Source: Magnetococcales bacterium
GTDB lineage: Bacteria > Pseudomonadota > Magnetococcia > Magnetococcales > JADFWT01
Direction of reading: 5' to 3'
Length of the DNA: 47,873 bases
Assembly: GCA_015233785.1 (NCBI GenBank)
Contig: JADFWT010000009.1
Coordinates: 1-47,873, forward strand
Part shown: positions 15,155-24,502 of the stretch, in pieces
Position numbering within the stretch: position 1 is the first letter of the stretch
Layout: each line of letters begins with the position of its first letter
Made by a program: the position numbers and the translations under genes
Notes under the pieces: model-generated
What the model saw: only the letters and a program-made list of their open reading frames with translations
Databases searched by the model: none
What the model was told of the DNA's origin: nothing

Positions 15155-16789
15155 ATGTGGCGAACAAAGAGTTTGATCTATCCGTCGATAGTGTTTCTGC
15201 TGCTGGCGATCTTCTCGACGCTGGCCATGAGCTACCACGTCAACTATGCGATTTTACAGGATGTTCTCGAAGAGCGCGTACAAGGCGAAGCGGCTCGTGT
15301 CACCCAGACCATCCAGAAAGATTTGGATAAGCGGGTGGAGCGTCTGGCCCGTTTTAAGGACTCCTGGCTGGTTAACAGCACGTGGCCGCCCAAGGTGGGC
15401 ATGACCCCGGATACTGTGGAGCCGTCCCAGATGCATACGGTGCAGCTCAACCGTAAGGCGCTCACAGATCTCTGGAAGCAGCTCAGTGAGCTATTCCCTT
15501 ATTGGGGGGTAGATTTCCTGCTGTTGATGGAGGGGTCCGGTAAGATCCATCGCCATCTTCCCCAGATGTTTGACCCCAATCAGACACTGCCCGCTGAAAT
15601 GTTGGCCGATCTGCGCAAACAGACAGCAGGCGGAAAACATTGGGTGACAGCGGGTCCGGTAGGGGGGCGCTGGAGTCTGCTTTTTTTTGCGCCGTTGCAA
15701 GGGGGTGGTGAACCGGCTCCTCAGGTTGTTTTTGGTTACCGCCTCAGTCATGTGGTGGTCCAACTATTACGGGATCACCCCGATCTGCCGTTTGTGTTGG
15801 TCAGCGAAAAGGGGCCGTTGGGGTTGAAGCGCAACATCGTGCGGGGTAATGCCATCGATTCCGAATTGGTGCGTCAGGCGATTCACCACAAAAAATCCAA
15901 CCTGGCCTTTGATGAGCAGCGCCCCTGGAATCTCTACTATACGCCGGTCGATGTCGTGGGGCGTACGCTCTGTCTGGTGGTGCCGGTGAGCCCGAAGATG
16001 GCACATGAGACTCTCTCGCGAAGCCGTATGCGTATGCTCTACGCTACCATCGGCAGCATTGTTGTGCTGCTGTTGTTGGGCTTGATATTTAATCGCATGA
16101 TCCTGGCGCCGCTTCGGGAGCTGCGTGGTCAGGCGAGTGCCATGGTGCGCGTCTGTACCGATGAGAAACATCGGGGTGAGCTCGATGAGAACAATCACAA
16201 CGAGATTGACATGTTGCGTCAGGCGTTGGATGCCGCCTCGCTTAAGCTCTCGCGTCATGTGGCGTCGCTCACCGATGCCAAGGCGCTTCTGGAAGGGCTG
16301 GCCTTGAAGGATCCGCTGACCAATTTGGGCAACCGTCGAATGTTTGATGAGTTTCTCAATCGGGCTTTGATGCAGTATCAGCGCAAGAACGAGAAGGTGG
16401 CGGTGATTGTTTTGGATCTGGACCAGTTTCGCCATGCCAACCAGGCGTATGGCAAGCGGGGCGGTAATCAGCTTCTCATTGAGGTGGGGCGTCGCTTTAT
16501 GGAGTGTTTGCGGGGCGAGGATTTGGTGTTTCGCATCGGCGAAGATGAGTTTGCCGCCTTTCTGCCGGAGTGCCCGGACCATGAGATGGTGATGAAGATT
16601 GCCAGACGCCTGCACGGCATGCTGATTGAGCCTTATGAGCTTTCCGATGGTAGCCATTCGTTGGGGGTCAGCATTGGCATGAGTATTTTTCCTGATTCCG
16701 GTGAAGATGTAGAGACGTTGATCAAGCAGGCTGAGAAGGGTCTGAAACGGGTCAAAAGCGAGGGTGGGAACGATTTCCATCTAACTTGA
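15155..16789 (+). CDS. Membrane protein with extracytoplasmic sensor, HAMP and degenerate GGDEF domain
   Basis: A 544-residue protein. An N-terminal membrane helix is followed by a periplasmic sensor region of about 270 residues, a second membrane helix (about residues 290-312), a HAMP-like linker and a GGDEF fold in the last ~165 residues. The GGDEF core is DPLTNLGNRRMFDEF, DLDQFRHANQAYGKRGGNQL and RIGEDEFAAFLPE. The signature is GEDEF instead of GGDEF; the usual Asn-Asp is Asn-Gln, GH is GK and GD is GN. Diguanylate cyclase activity is therefore doubtful, and it may be a GTP or c-di-GMP effector instead. I chose the ATG at 15155 with GAGGGG upstream; a TTG at 15110 would overlap the rhodanese gene. 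The pairing with the periplasmic rhodanese suggests the sensor reads something related to it. Confidence 0.9.
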   Translation: MWRTKSLIYPSIVFLLLAIFSTLAMSYHVNYAILQDVLEERVQGEAARVTQTIQKDLDKRVERLARFKDSWLVNSTWPPKVGMTPDTVEPSQMHTVQLNRKALTDLWKQLSELFPYWGVDFLLLMEGSGKIHRHLPQMFDPNQTLPAEMLADLRKQTAGGKHWVTAGPVGGRWSLLFFAPLQGGGEPAPQVVFGYRLSHVVVQLLRDHPDLPFVLVSEKGPLGLKRNIVRGNAIDSELVRQAIHHKKSNLAFDEQRPWNLYYTPVDVVGRTLCLVVPVSPKMAHETLSRSRMRMLYATIGSIVVLLLLGLIFNRMILAPLRELRGQASAMVRVCTDEKHRGELDENNHNEIDMLRQALDAASLKLSRHVASLTDAKALLEGLALKDPLTNLGNRRMFDEFLNRALMQYQRKNEKVAVIVLDLDQFRHANQAYGKRGGNQLLIEVGRRFMECLRGEDLVFRIGEDEFAAFLPECPDHEMVMKIARRLHGMLIEPYELSDGSHSLGVSIGMSIFPDSGEDVETLIKQAEKGLKRVKSEGGNDFHLT

Positions 16790-16859
16790 TAGGGGGGGTG
16801 CGCATCCTTGCGCATGTCGGCGTGGCCGATATCCCTAATGAGTCCGAAGGGGCCAATCT

Positions 16860-17669
16860 TTACAGAAGGTCCAGAATATTACGGTTGTACTGTCCCGACT
16901 GGGCCAGGGTGGAGACGCTGAACTGGTCGCGAATCTGCGAGCTGGCCAGCTTGGCGGTCTCCGAGGCGACGTCGAGATCCTCGATGCGGGAGCGAGCGGC
17001 TGAGATGGACTCTGCCATGCTGGCCAGATTGCTTGCCGTGCTCTCCAGTCCATTCTGCACAGCCCCGAACTTGGCCTGGGCATCGGTTGCCGTCTCCATG
17101 TCGGCATCGATGGAGGTGATGGCGCTTTGGGCGCCGGCCTGGGTGGAGATATCGACATTGGTGAATGATGCGCTGTAGTCGGTGAGGGCGATGTTGGTGG
17201 AGTCTCCGGCATTGGGTCCGGTCTGAACCGCGACGGTTTCGCTGCTGGCCAGCACCTGTTTTCCGTTGAACTCGGTATTGGCGATGGTATCGGAAATCTG
17301 GCTTTGAAGTTGATCCACCTCCAGTTGCAGGGATGCCCGATCGCTATCGTTGAGGGTTCCGTTGGAGGCTTGCACCGATAGTTCGCGGATGCGCTGCTGG
17401 GCCTCGTTAATGCTCTGCATGCCGCCATCGGCGATCTGAGTCATGGAGATGGCGTCGTTGGTGTTGCGGGTCGCCTGATTGAGACCGCGCACCTCGCTGT
17501 TCATCCCGGAAATAATGGAGAGTGCCGCCGCATTATCCGACGCTTTCGATACCAGCAATCCGGTAGAGAGTTTGCTGAGCGAGCTTGCCGTTGTGGCCTG
17601 ACTGTTGCCTATCTTGCCAATAAGGCTCTGCGCAAGAGATGTATTGCTGATGGTAATGGGATTGGCCAT
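16860..17669 (-). CDS. fliC: Flagellin
   Basis: A 269-residue short flagellin. The N-terminal D0/D1 region has SSLSKLSTGLLVSKASDNAA, the classic flagellin signature, and ELSVQASNGTLNDSDR. The C-terminal D1/D0 region has IEDLDVASETAKLASSQI and ends Asn-Arg-Asn-Ile-Leu-Asp-Leu-Leu. The variable middle is short and Ser/Thr/Asp/Asn-rich, which is suited to glycosylation. The start at 17669 has GAGGA about 9 bases upstream and yields the standard Met-Ala-Asn-Pro N-terminus; the frame stays open to 17798. Magnetotactic cocci carry many flagellin genes, and this is likely one of several. Its place beside magnetosome genes recalls islands where magnetosome and motility genes sit together. Confidence 0.95.
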   Translation of the reverse strand: MANPITISNTSLAQSLIGKIGNSQATTASSLSKLSTGLLVSKASDNAAALSIISGMNSEVRGLNQATRNTNDAISMTQIADGGMQSINEAQQRIRELSVQASNGTLNDSDRASLQLEVDQLQSQISDTIANTEFNGKQVLASSETVAVQTGPNAGDSTNIALTDYSASFTNVDISTQAGAQSAITSIDADMETATDAQAKFGAVQNGLESTASNLASMAESISAARSRIEDLDVASETAKLASSQIRDQFSVSTLAQSGQYNRNILDLL

Positions 17670-17965
17670 GGCCGGTATCCTCAAATGGTATTCAAAACGT
17701 TGGGTGGATCCATCCAAAAAGGGACCCGCTCGGAAAGCCGTTAACCGAGCTACCTCCCTCTCTATCATAATCCAATCAAAGGGTGATGCGTTACCCAAAA
17801 TAAAATGAGCGCTTATCCTCTATATCGGAATCTGATCTGGATACTTTAGAAAAAAAATCTTGCGGCTCCTGTTTTTCTGATAATTAACTTTAATAAATCA
17901 GTATAAGTTATTCTATATAAATAGTTTATTTAGATTATTGCGTCAATGTGTGTGGATTGAGATAG

Positions 17966-19867
17966 ATGATGAAATATCGTCCCGAGCTAGATGGACTGCG
18001 TACGGTTGCTCTGATTCCAGCTATTTTGTTTCATGCGAATATAGTTGGGTTTCGCGGTGGATTTATTGGGGTTGATATCTTTTTCGTTATCAGTGGTTAT
18101 CTAATTGTCTCGATCATTTTGGCGGAGATGGACGAGGATCGGTTTACCCTCATGGGGTTCTATGAGCGGCGGATGCGGCGTATTGCTCCAGCGATGTTAC
18201 TGGTGGTTTTTCTCTGTATCCCTTTTGCCCTGTTATGGATGCCGCCGGAGCAGTTGCAGGGGTTTTCCCGCAGTATCATCTCTGCGGCGCTCTCGATTTC
18301 CAACCTGCATTACTGGGGCGAGGCGGGCTATTTTTCCCAGATCAGTGGTCGTGATCCGCTTCTACACACCTGGAGTTTGGCTATTGAGGTGCAATTTTAT
18401 CTGACATTTCCGCTGTTGATGGTGCTGTGGCGTCGTCTCGGGCGGCGAGGGTTGGTGCCGGGTGTTCTCATTCTATTATTGGTCAGCTTTGGCCTTAGCG
18501 AATGGGCCACGCACCACTTTATGAAGGCCAATTACTATCTTCTACCCACCCGCGTCTGGGAGTTTTTGACCGGGGTGTTGGTGGCGATCCATATGCGTCG
18601 GTTGCCGGAGCAGAGCCCTTCTGCAAAGCGTCACAATCTGGGGAGCATGCTGGGGCTGCTGTTGATCATCTACAGCGTCTATCTCATGGATCCGAGCACC
18701 CCTTTTCCAAGCCGTTATGCGTTGTTTCCGACCATGGGGAGCGTGTTGATCATTCTCTATGCGCGTCCTGGCACGTTGATCTACGGGTTGCTAGCCAGCA
18801 AGCCGATGGTTGGTGTGGGACTGATCTCCTACGGCATGTTTCTGTTTCATCAACCCATGTATGCCTATGCGCGTCTCAGTTCTGCAACGGTCCCCACCCC
18901 CGAGTGGATGTTGATCTTGGGGGTTTTCTCCGCGGTTCCGGCCTATCTGAGTTGGCGTTTTGTTGAGCGCCCCTTCAGAAACCGGAAGGCGATGCCTCCC
19001 CGCCGTTTTGTGCAACATTTTGTCGGGGCCAGCACCTTACTGATTGTATTGGGTCTGACGGGCTATCTAAGCGAGGGCTTTCCGGCCCGGTTCAGCGATG
19101 CGTACAATCAGGTCATGAAAGTGGCCAAGTATGAGGATCATCGTCTCTACAAATTGGGGGCGTGTTTATTGGAACAGCAGCAGTCGTTCAGTGATTTTCA
19201 GCCGGAGTGCTTTGATGAAGAGGGAAATCAGCAGGATGGCATGGTGCTTTTTGGGGATTCCCATCTGGCGGGTTTAACGGCCAGCCTTAAGCGGGCTTTT
19301 CCGGCCTCGTCCATCAAGCAGCTCACCACCAGCGCATGTCCACCGGTATTAGGCTATCACTATTCGGATGGCTACCCTCATTGTCAGGAGATCCATCGGA
19401 AAATTGTCGAGTATGCTATCTCCAATCCGAAGGTGACGCACATCATTATGCTGGCGTGGTGGGATGGCAGCAGGGCGGCGATTCCACTTCTCAGAGAGAC
19501 CGTTGAATACATTCATGACCAGCGACCGGATCTTGAGGTGATTGTACTGGGCTCTCTGCCTACTTGGGCGTCGCTTCCCGAGTTGGTGGTTCCCTGGGTA
19601 GGGGCGTTTGAAGGCGATCTGCACATCTCCACGCCGCACTATAAGGAGCTGATGATGGTGGATCAAACGTTGCAGCAGGCGTTAAGTCCCACCAAGGCGC
19701 GGGTCATTTCGGTACTGGATCTGCTCTGTCCCGACAATCACTGCTTGGCGGCCCATGTCAGCCAGAAGGGTGGTCTTAAAATTTGGTCCTTTGATTATGC
19801 CCATCTTACCGATTGGGGTGGGACGCGACTGGTGGCGAAACTCAAACAGGCGCTGGCCCAGCCGTAA
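17966..19867 (+). CDS. OafA-type acyltransferase 3 with C-terminal SGNH domain
   Basis: Inner-membrane O-acetyltransferase for surface glycans. The 633-residue protein opens with MMKYRPELDGLRTVALIPAI, the family start, followed by Phe-His-Ala (catalytic-position His) and GGFIGVDIFFVISGYLI. About ten membrane helices run to residue 370. The C-terminal 230 residues form an SGNH hydrolase-like domain with Phe-Gly-Asp-Ser-His and a final Ala-His-Leu-Thr-Asp-Trp-Gly motif. This AT3-SGNH fusion is known in O-antigen and exopolysaccharide acetylation. The ATG at 17966 has GAGATAG nearby. It is divergent from the flagellin gene across an AT-rich intergenic region (about 17815-17950) and is followed 24 bases on by the YfhO-like gene. 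Confidence 0.93.
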   Translation: MMKYRPELDGLRTVALIPAILFHANIVGFRGGFIGVDIFFVISGYLIVSIILAEMDEDRFTLMGFYERRMRRIAPAMLLVVFLCIPFALLWMPPEQLQGFSRSIISAALSISNLHYWGEAGYFSQISGRDPLLHTWSLAIEVQFYLTFPLLMVLWRRLGRRGLVPGVLILLLVSFGLSEWATHHFMKANYYLLPTRVWEFLTGVLVAIHMRRLPEQSPSAKRHNLGSMLGLLLIIYSVYLMDPSTPFPSRYALFPTMGSVLIILYARPGTLIYGLLASKPMVGVGLISYGMFLFHQPMYAYARLSSATVPTPEWMLILGVFSAVPAYLSWRFVERPFRNRKAMPPRRFVQHFVGASTLLIVLGLTGYLSEGFPARFSDAYNQVMKVAKYEDHRLYKLGACLLEQQQSFSDFQPECFDEEGNQQDGMVLFGDSHLAGLTASLKRAFPASSIKQLTTSACPPVLGYHYSDGYPHCQEIHRKIVEYAISNPKVTHIIMLAWWDGSRAAIPLLRETVEYIHDQRPDLEVIVLGSLPTWASLPELVVPWVGAFEGDLHISTPHYKELMMVDQTLQQALSPTKARVISVLDLLCPDNHCLAAHVSQKGGLKIWSFDYAHLTDWGGTRLVAKLKQALAQP

Positions 19868-19891
19868 TCGATCATTGATGTGGGAGTGCCG

Positions 19892-22222
19892 ATGTCCAGA
19901 AGCCGACTCAATGCTGCCATCCACAAGCTGATGTTTATCGCCCTGCTTGGGGCGACGCTGTTTGGCCTGTTCATCTTTGTGGGCCAGACGTTGATCTGCG
20001 AGGGAACTCTGGAGGCGTGCTGCTGTTACGACATGAACGACGATAGGAACCACACCTTCGTCAATCTGCATAGTGCTCGGGAGATCATCCGGGTCGGTGA
20101 GGTGCCGCAGATCAATTTTTACAACAATTTCGGCACGCCGATCCTGGGCGATAATCTCACCTTCCCTTTTTCGATCACGTCGATTCCTTACTGGTTTTTC
20201 CAGGGGGGGTTGGCCATCAACATCAACAAGACACTGATTCTGGCTGTGACGCTATGGGTCTTTTATGCCCTGTTCAGGCAGTTGGCCCATGCAGGGCCGA
20301 TGCTGGCGTTGGCCCTCAGTTGGATGGCGCTCTCCAACTACGGCTTTACGGCCCATTTTCCCCACCACCACTACCACACGGGTCTGCTCTTTTTGGGGCT
20401 CTATGTACTGGCCTATCTACGGATTCGAAACCGGCCTGAGCGACCGGTTGCCAATGGGTTGATCTTCTTTTCGGTGGCGGTTCTGGGGGTCTATTCGCTG
20501 AACATCAACGTCCATTCGTTGGCGATTATGTTTTTCCTGATATTTTTGGGGATCTGCTCCGATCCGAAGCAGCGCAAGCAGGAGCTGTTTAAGGTGTTGG
20601 CGCTGTACGCCTGTGGGGCGGTGGCGACGTTCCCGGAGTGGGGTAACTTTCTGAGTGAGATGGTGGGTAGTTTCCGCTTGGGCGTTAACTTTGCCGAGGT
20701 GGGGGGGTACAAGACCAGTTTTCTAAATATTTTCTATAATACGGTGGGTCTTCGGTACGCTTACGGGGCCAAATGGGCGCACCATCACGACGCCTTCATG
20801 GTCTATCCGCCGATCTTCTTTATGTTGGCCTATCTGGGGGCGAGGGAGGCACGGCTTCATGGCCGGATGGCGCTCTCAAGCGTGGTTCTGTTATTGGGCG
20901 TGGTGCCCTATCTGCTGGTGTTCTACATGCAGTCCTACAAGCCGCTGCACTGGGCGATTCCCTTTTTTCGCGGCACAGACGCCACTCGTCTGCTCTGGTT
21001 CGCCACGGTGTTTCTGACCCTGGGCATTGGCGTGTTTCTGTTTTATTTCAAGCGGGGGTTGCGGAGCCACTGGCGCTGGCTGATGATCTTCGGCCTGCTG
21101 GGTATGGCGGTTGAGTTGTTTATACTCAACGCCTCGCCACTCAACCGTCGCTGGGTGATTGACCATCTGCTCTCGACCCTGATGTCGGCCAGCCTGGTGT
21201 TCTTTGGTTTGATGGAGTATCTCCGTGGTCGCCAAGGGGTGGCCTCGATGGATGAGATGCGTCTGACACCTCTGGCTTGGTTCAACCCATTTGTGCTTTT
21301 TTATCGGGATATGGTGCGTCCCGGTATCATGATCGCCGTGACTTTTCACGCGCTGGCCTTTTGGCTTTTTATCTGTGGGTGTTGCAAAACCGGCGACGAG
21401 GTGCCCTACAAGGCCACCTATCCTCGGGATCATCTGATCCAGCGCATGGCACCGGGTTCGCGCATGGCCACCCAGCAGATCAGCAGTTTGGGGCACGATT
21501 TATTGGGGATTTATGACGATATTCTGGGGGCCAATGGCCGCAGCATTCTGATGCAGAAAGATCTATTTCTCTATCTGCTCAACGCAGGGCAGGTGGTGAA
21601 TGATGATGTGTTGTCAGGGTATCACTTCAGCGCTCCTTGGCGTGATGATCTCCTTGCACGCCTTGGTATTCGATATTTGTTGGTGAAGGAGGGGCGTGAG
21701 AATATCCCTTCGCAGACCCACTGGAAGATGGTGGATGGTGCGCGGATACGGAGCGATGCGTGCCGGGATCCGCGTTATACACGGGCCTCCCATCCTGCGT
21801 GCTTCATGACCCTCTATGAGAGTCGTCGGCGCATCAGCCCCTTCTATCTGACGGCACTGGATGATTCGGCTCGCCGTCTGGATCTCCACAGTTATCGGTT
21901 TGTAGGCAATACGGCCCAGATAGAGCTTCCTGAGTTGGCGTGTGCCGAGATGTTGACGCTCACCTTTGCCCAGCGTCCCTGGTGGAGGTTGAGTATTGAT
22001 GGCCGGGAGCGTGCTTATCAGGTGGGAGAGGATTCGCTTTTGCGGGTGGAGGTAAAGCCCGGCGACCGGCTGGTGACGTTGCGATATGGCTGGGTTACCT
22101 GGTGGAATTTGGGGCTGTTTCTGTTAGTGGGGCTGGGACTGGCCTATGGGGTAGCCCGCGTGCAGTTCGGTGCGCCGGGTCATAAACCCCCGGCGCACCC
22201 TCTTGGTGATGAACACCACTGA
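19892..22222 (+). CDS. Large polytopic membrane protein, YfhO/GT-C-like
   Basis: A 776-residue protein with an N-terminal helix, a loop with CCCYDMNDDRN, then about ten hydrophobic segments to residue ~490, a soluble region and one last helix. The late segment with PWWRLSIDGRE, a Glu-Val-Lys-Pro-Gly-Asp step and a final Leu-Arg-Tyr-Gly-Trp...helix is the layout of YfhO-type proteins, which act in glycosylation of lipoteichoic acid or similar glycans with undecaprenyl-linked sugars. The match is by architecture, so GT-C glycosyltransferase is a reasonable but not certain call. The start at 19892 has GGGAG upstream; a GTG at 19880 is an alternative. It likely works with the acyltransferase on the same surface polymer. 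Its stop abuts the stop of the convergent CDF gene with no gap. Confidence 0.8.
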   Translation: MSRSRLNAAIHKLMFIALLGATLFGLFIFVGQTLICEGTLEACCCYDMNDDRNHTFVNLHSAREIIRVGEVPQINFYNNFGTPILGDNLTFPFSITSIPYWFFQGGLAININKTLILAVTLWVFYALFRQLAHAGPMLALALSWMALSNYGFTAHFPHHHYHTGLLFLGLYVLAYLRIRNRPERPVANGLIFFSVAVLGVYSLNINVHSLAIMFFLIFLGICSDPKQRKQELFKVLALYACGAVATFPEWGNFLSEMVGSFRLGVNFAEVGGYKTSFLNIFYNTVGLRYAYGAKWAHHHDAFMVYPPIFFMLAYLGAREARLHGRMALSSVVLLLGVVPYLLVFYMQSYKPLHWAIPFFRGTDATRLLWFATVFLTLGIGVFLFYFKRGLRSHWRWLMIFGLLGMAVELFILNASPLNRRWVIDHLLSTLMSASLVFFGLMEYLRGRQGVASMDEMRLTPLAWFNPFVLFYRDMVRPGIMIAVTFHALAFWLFICGCCKTGDEVPYKATYPRDHLIQRMAPGSRMATQQISSLGHDLLGIYDDILGANGRSILMQKDLFLYLLNAGQVVNDDVLSGYHFSAPWRDDLLARLGIRYLLVKEGRENIPSQTHWKMVDGARIRSDACRDPRYTRASHPACFMTLYESRRRISPFYLTALDDSARRLDLHSYRFVGNTAQIELPELACAEMLTLTFAQRPWWRLSIDGRERAYQVGEDSLLRVEVKPGDRLVTLRYGWVTWWNLGLFLLVGLGLAYGVARVQFGAPGHKPPAHPLGDEHH

Positions 22223-23566
22223 TTAGTGGTGGTGATGTCCATGATCGTGATCATGGTCGTGATCATGGTCGTGATCGTGATGAAGGTCGGGGAGCTTTTG
22301 GATTTGGCTTTTATCCCGTTTTGGGCGATGCCAGGTGATCGGTCGTTGCAGCTCCTCGAAGAAGTGATTCCATCGAACCGCGCGCATGTCCGGGAACGCT
22401 TCGAACAGCGCCTCCTTGATGTTCTCCACCGCCTGACGGCCCGCTTCCGGGGTGAAGTCGTCCGCTGGTTTGGCATTCACATCCAGCGTCATACCCTCCA
22501 TGGTGTAGTGCAGGGCCATATCTTGGAGAGAGGCATATGCGCTCTCTTTCTCCAACGCGCTTTCCAGCACCTCTTGGACCTCTGAACGGCTGTCATAGAA
22601 GGGCACGTAGCTATCGTCGGAGACATCCGGCATGGTGTCGATATGCACCATGGCTTCGTGGACGCTGCGCACCTCTTTTTTTAACAATACCCGTGTCATT
22701 TCACCGACCTGATGGCCTTCTGAGACGGTAAGGAACGGGGCCACTTCCAGATGAACATCCACCATAAGATCGGGACCGACGCTACGAATTTTCAGATCGT
22801 GGGCGGCGTTGACTTCCGGCAGTTCGTTGACCAGATGGGTAATCTCTTCTCTGGCTTCCTTACTCACGGCTTCTGCGGAGTCGGTCAGCTCGGCAATGGA
22901 CTCTTTGAGGAACTCAAGACCCACCTTGCCCAGAATGGCGGCCACAGCGATGGCGGCCAGCGGATCAAGAATGGTCCAGCCCATCATGGCACCCCCGACG
23001 CCTACCAGTGCAGCGATGGAGGATATGGCATCGGAGCGTTGATGCCAGGCATTGGCAATCAGCGCTTTGGCATTGAGGCGTTTCCCGACACGGATGGTGT
23101 ATTGAAAGAGAAGCTCTTTGGTCAACACCGAGATCAGTGCAGCTACCAAGGCGATCTTGCTTGGAATCTCCAGGGCGTCCAGGTCCTGGATGCGCTGAAT
23201 GGCATCAAAGGTGATGCCCAGTGCCACCAGCAGCAGCATGGCGGCGATAAAGAGCGATGCGATGGTTTCAAACTTGCCGTGGCCATAGGGGTGATCCTCA
23301 TCGGCCTCTTTGCGGGCAATGCGCATGGTAATCAGCACCACGCCATCGGAGATCAAGTCCGAGAGGGAGTGGATACCATCCGCGACCATGGCTGCCGAGT
23401 GTCCCACCATGCCGGCAAAAATTTTGGCCACCGAGAGAAAAATATTGACGGCGACGCTGAGCAAAGTAGCTTTTTTGGCCGCTAGGTAACGCTCCTCCTT
23501 GGTGATGCCGGAGTCGTCGTGATCATCCTCATCATCCAGATGATCGTGGGGAGTGTGCATATGCAT
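22223..23566 (-). CDS. His-rich cation diffusion facilitator with extended C-terminus
   Basis: A 447-residue CDF metal efflux protein. The N-terminus is His/Asp-rich (MHMHTPHDHLDDEDDHDD) and the last ~17 residues are almost purely His/Asp/Gly-His. Six membrane helices carry MVADGIHSLSDLISDG and NAWHQRSDAISSIAALVG, giving a His-x-x-x-Asp metal site in helix 5, typical of Zn2+/Co2+/Ni2+ rather than MamB/MamM. After the normal cytoplasmic domain (about 205-280) there is a second, weaker segment of about 120 residues. At over 100 residues longer than MamM it is neither MamB nor MamM. It probably exports divalent metal from the cytoplasm. AAGGA lies about 8 bases before the ATG. Confidence 0.9.
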   Translation of the reverse strand: MHMHTPHDHLDDEDDHDDSGITKEERYLAAKKATLLSVAVNIFLSVAKIFAGMVGHSAAMVADGIHSLSDLISDGVVLITMRIARKEADEDHPYGHGKFETIASLFIAAMLLLVALGITFDAIQRIQDLDALEIPSKIALVAALISVLTKELLFQYTIRVGKRLNAKALIANAWHQRSDAISSIAALVGVGGAMMGWTILDPLAAIAVAAILGKVGLEFLKESIAELTDSAEAVSKEAREEITHLVNELPEVNAAHDLKIRSVGPDLMVDVHLEVAPFLTVSEGHQVGEMTRVLLKKEVRSVHEAMVHIDTMPDVSDDSYVPFYDSRSEVQEVLESALEKESAYASLQDMALHYTMEGMTLDVNAKPADDFTPEAGRQAVENIKEALFEAFPDMRAVRWNHFFEELQRPITWHRPKRDKSQIQKLPDLHHDHDHDHDHDHDHGHHHH

Positions 23567-23739
23567 GATTCAGATCCTTCTGTCAGCTATAGAAACGGCA
23601 TGGACGTGGGCAGAGAGTTCTGCTTGCAGATAGGTCCATCAAGTTTATTGATCCCTATGAAACTCGCATAAAGCAGGCGTCGATTCAATCAACAAAAACA
23701 GTTTGTATTGCTTGAGAATTGTTCGTGTTCTCGTTTCTT

Positions 23740-24498
23740 TTATGATCTTCGCATGCGACGCCACGCGAGTCGCATTTGCAAGGTGAGCCACTGTCTGAAG
23801 TTGGGGTGGGTATAGATTTTTCCGAGCTGGTTGGGGGGAGGTGGAAGATTCTGTGAGTTCTCAAGGTCATCCACCGCTTGCCGCATCATGGGTATGCTCT
23901 GGTGGAGGAACCGTTCGGTGAGTATTTCCAGGGTGTCGGTGGGTTCAATTTGTACCGCTTGCTCTACCAACGGCCTTCCGCAATCGAGTCCGGCTTCCAG
24001 TCGTTGTACGGTAACGCCCATCTTTTTTTCTCCATGGTACAGCTCCCAGAAGCCCGGCGGCTGTCCCCGATAGCGGCGCATGTCACCGTGATGGTAGGAG
24101 AGAATGCCCTCGGGGCAGAGGGAGAGCAGCGGCGTTTTGACAATCCCGAAGCCGCCGCTGCGGACCATCAGGCGCGCCTCAGGGAAGCGATCTTTCAGGG
24201 CTTCGATGGTCTCCGGGGCGTAGGGATGGTTCAGGGGCAGGGCGGGAATATGTCGCGATTGGAACAGTTCGGCGGCATCAAGCCCGTCCTGGGGGGCCAT
24301 CATCTGCTGGGCCATCATGACGGCCACATAGAGCCCGCGTCCCCGCTGAAGGTGGTGTTTCAGTCGGGTCAGAGAAGAGGGGCGAGGACGGGCATCGATG
24401 AGGGCACCGACAATGGTGTGCGGGCCATCGTCAAACTGCGCCACTACCCGACGCTCAAACGGACTCAGAGAGGCCCCGCACATCCAGAGCAGTTTCAT
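23740..24498 (-). CDS. Formyltransferase-like protein
   Basis: A 252-residue protein resembling the folate-dependent formyltransferase fold (Fmt/ArnA N-terminal domain, sugar N-formyltransferases). MVRSGGFGIVKTPLLSL is followed by EGILSYHHGDMRRYRGQPPG, matching the family pattern of a His-Pro-Ser-Leu-like region running into a Tyr-Arg-Gly motif, then GVTVQRLEAGLDCGRPLVEQ, the Asp-x-Gly signature. The start at 24498 has GGAGAG upstream and follows the deacetylase stop by four bases, so the two genes are probably cotranscribed. The likely role is formylation of an amino sugar in a surface glycan; the substrate cannot be read. His-Asn-Ser of classic Fmt is not seen, so catalysis should be checked. 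Confidence 0.8.
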   Translation of the reverse strand: MKLLWMCGASLSPFERRVVAQFDDGPHTIVGALIDARPRPSSLTRLKHHLQRGRGLYVAVMMAQQMMAPQDGLDAAELFQSRHIPALPLNHPYAPETIEALKDRFPEARLMVRSGGFGIVKTPLLSLCPEGILSYHHGDMRRYRGQPPGFWELYHGEKKMGVTVQRLEAGLDCGRPLVEQAVQIEPTDTLEILTERFLHQSIPMMRQAVDDLENSQNLPPPPNQLGKIYTHPNFRQWLTLQMRLAWRRMRRS

Positions 24499-24502
24499 GG
24501 CG

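Noticed and set aside
15767-16780. 337-codon minus-strand frame opposite the GGDEF gene
   Set aside because: The plus strand carries recognisable HAMP and GGDEF sequence; the minus frame has no family pattern.
16860-17798. Long form of flagellin starting at 17798
   Set aside because: The extra 43 residues match nothing in flagellin; the ATG at 17669 has a good ribosome site and the family N-terminus.
22223-23566. Assignment of the His-rich CDF as MamB
   Set aside because: It is over 100 residues too long, has His-rich ends and a general Zn-type helix 5 motif, and lacks the MamB/MamM N-terminal Cys pattern.
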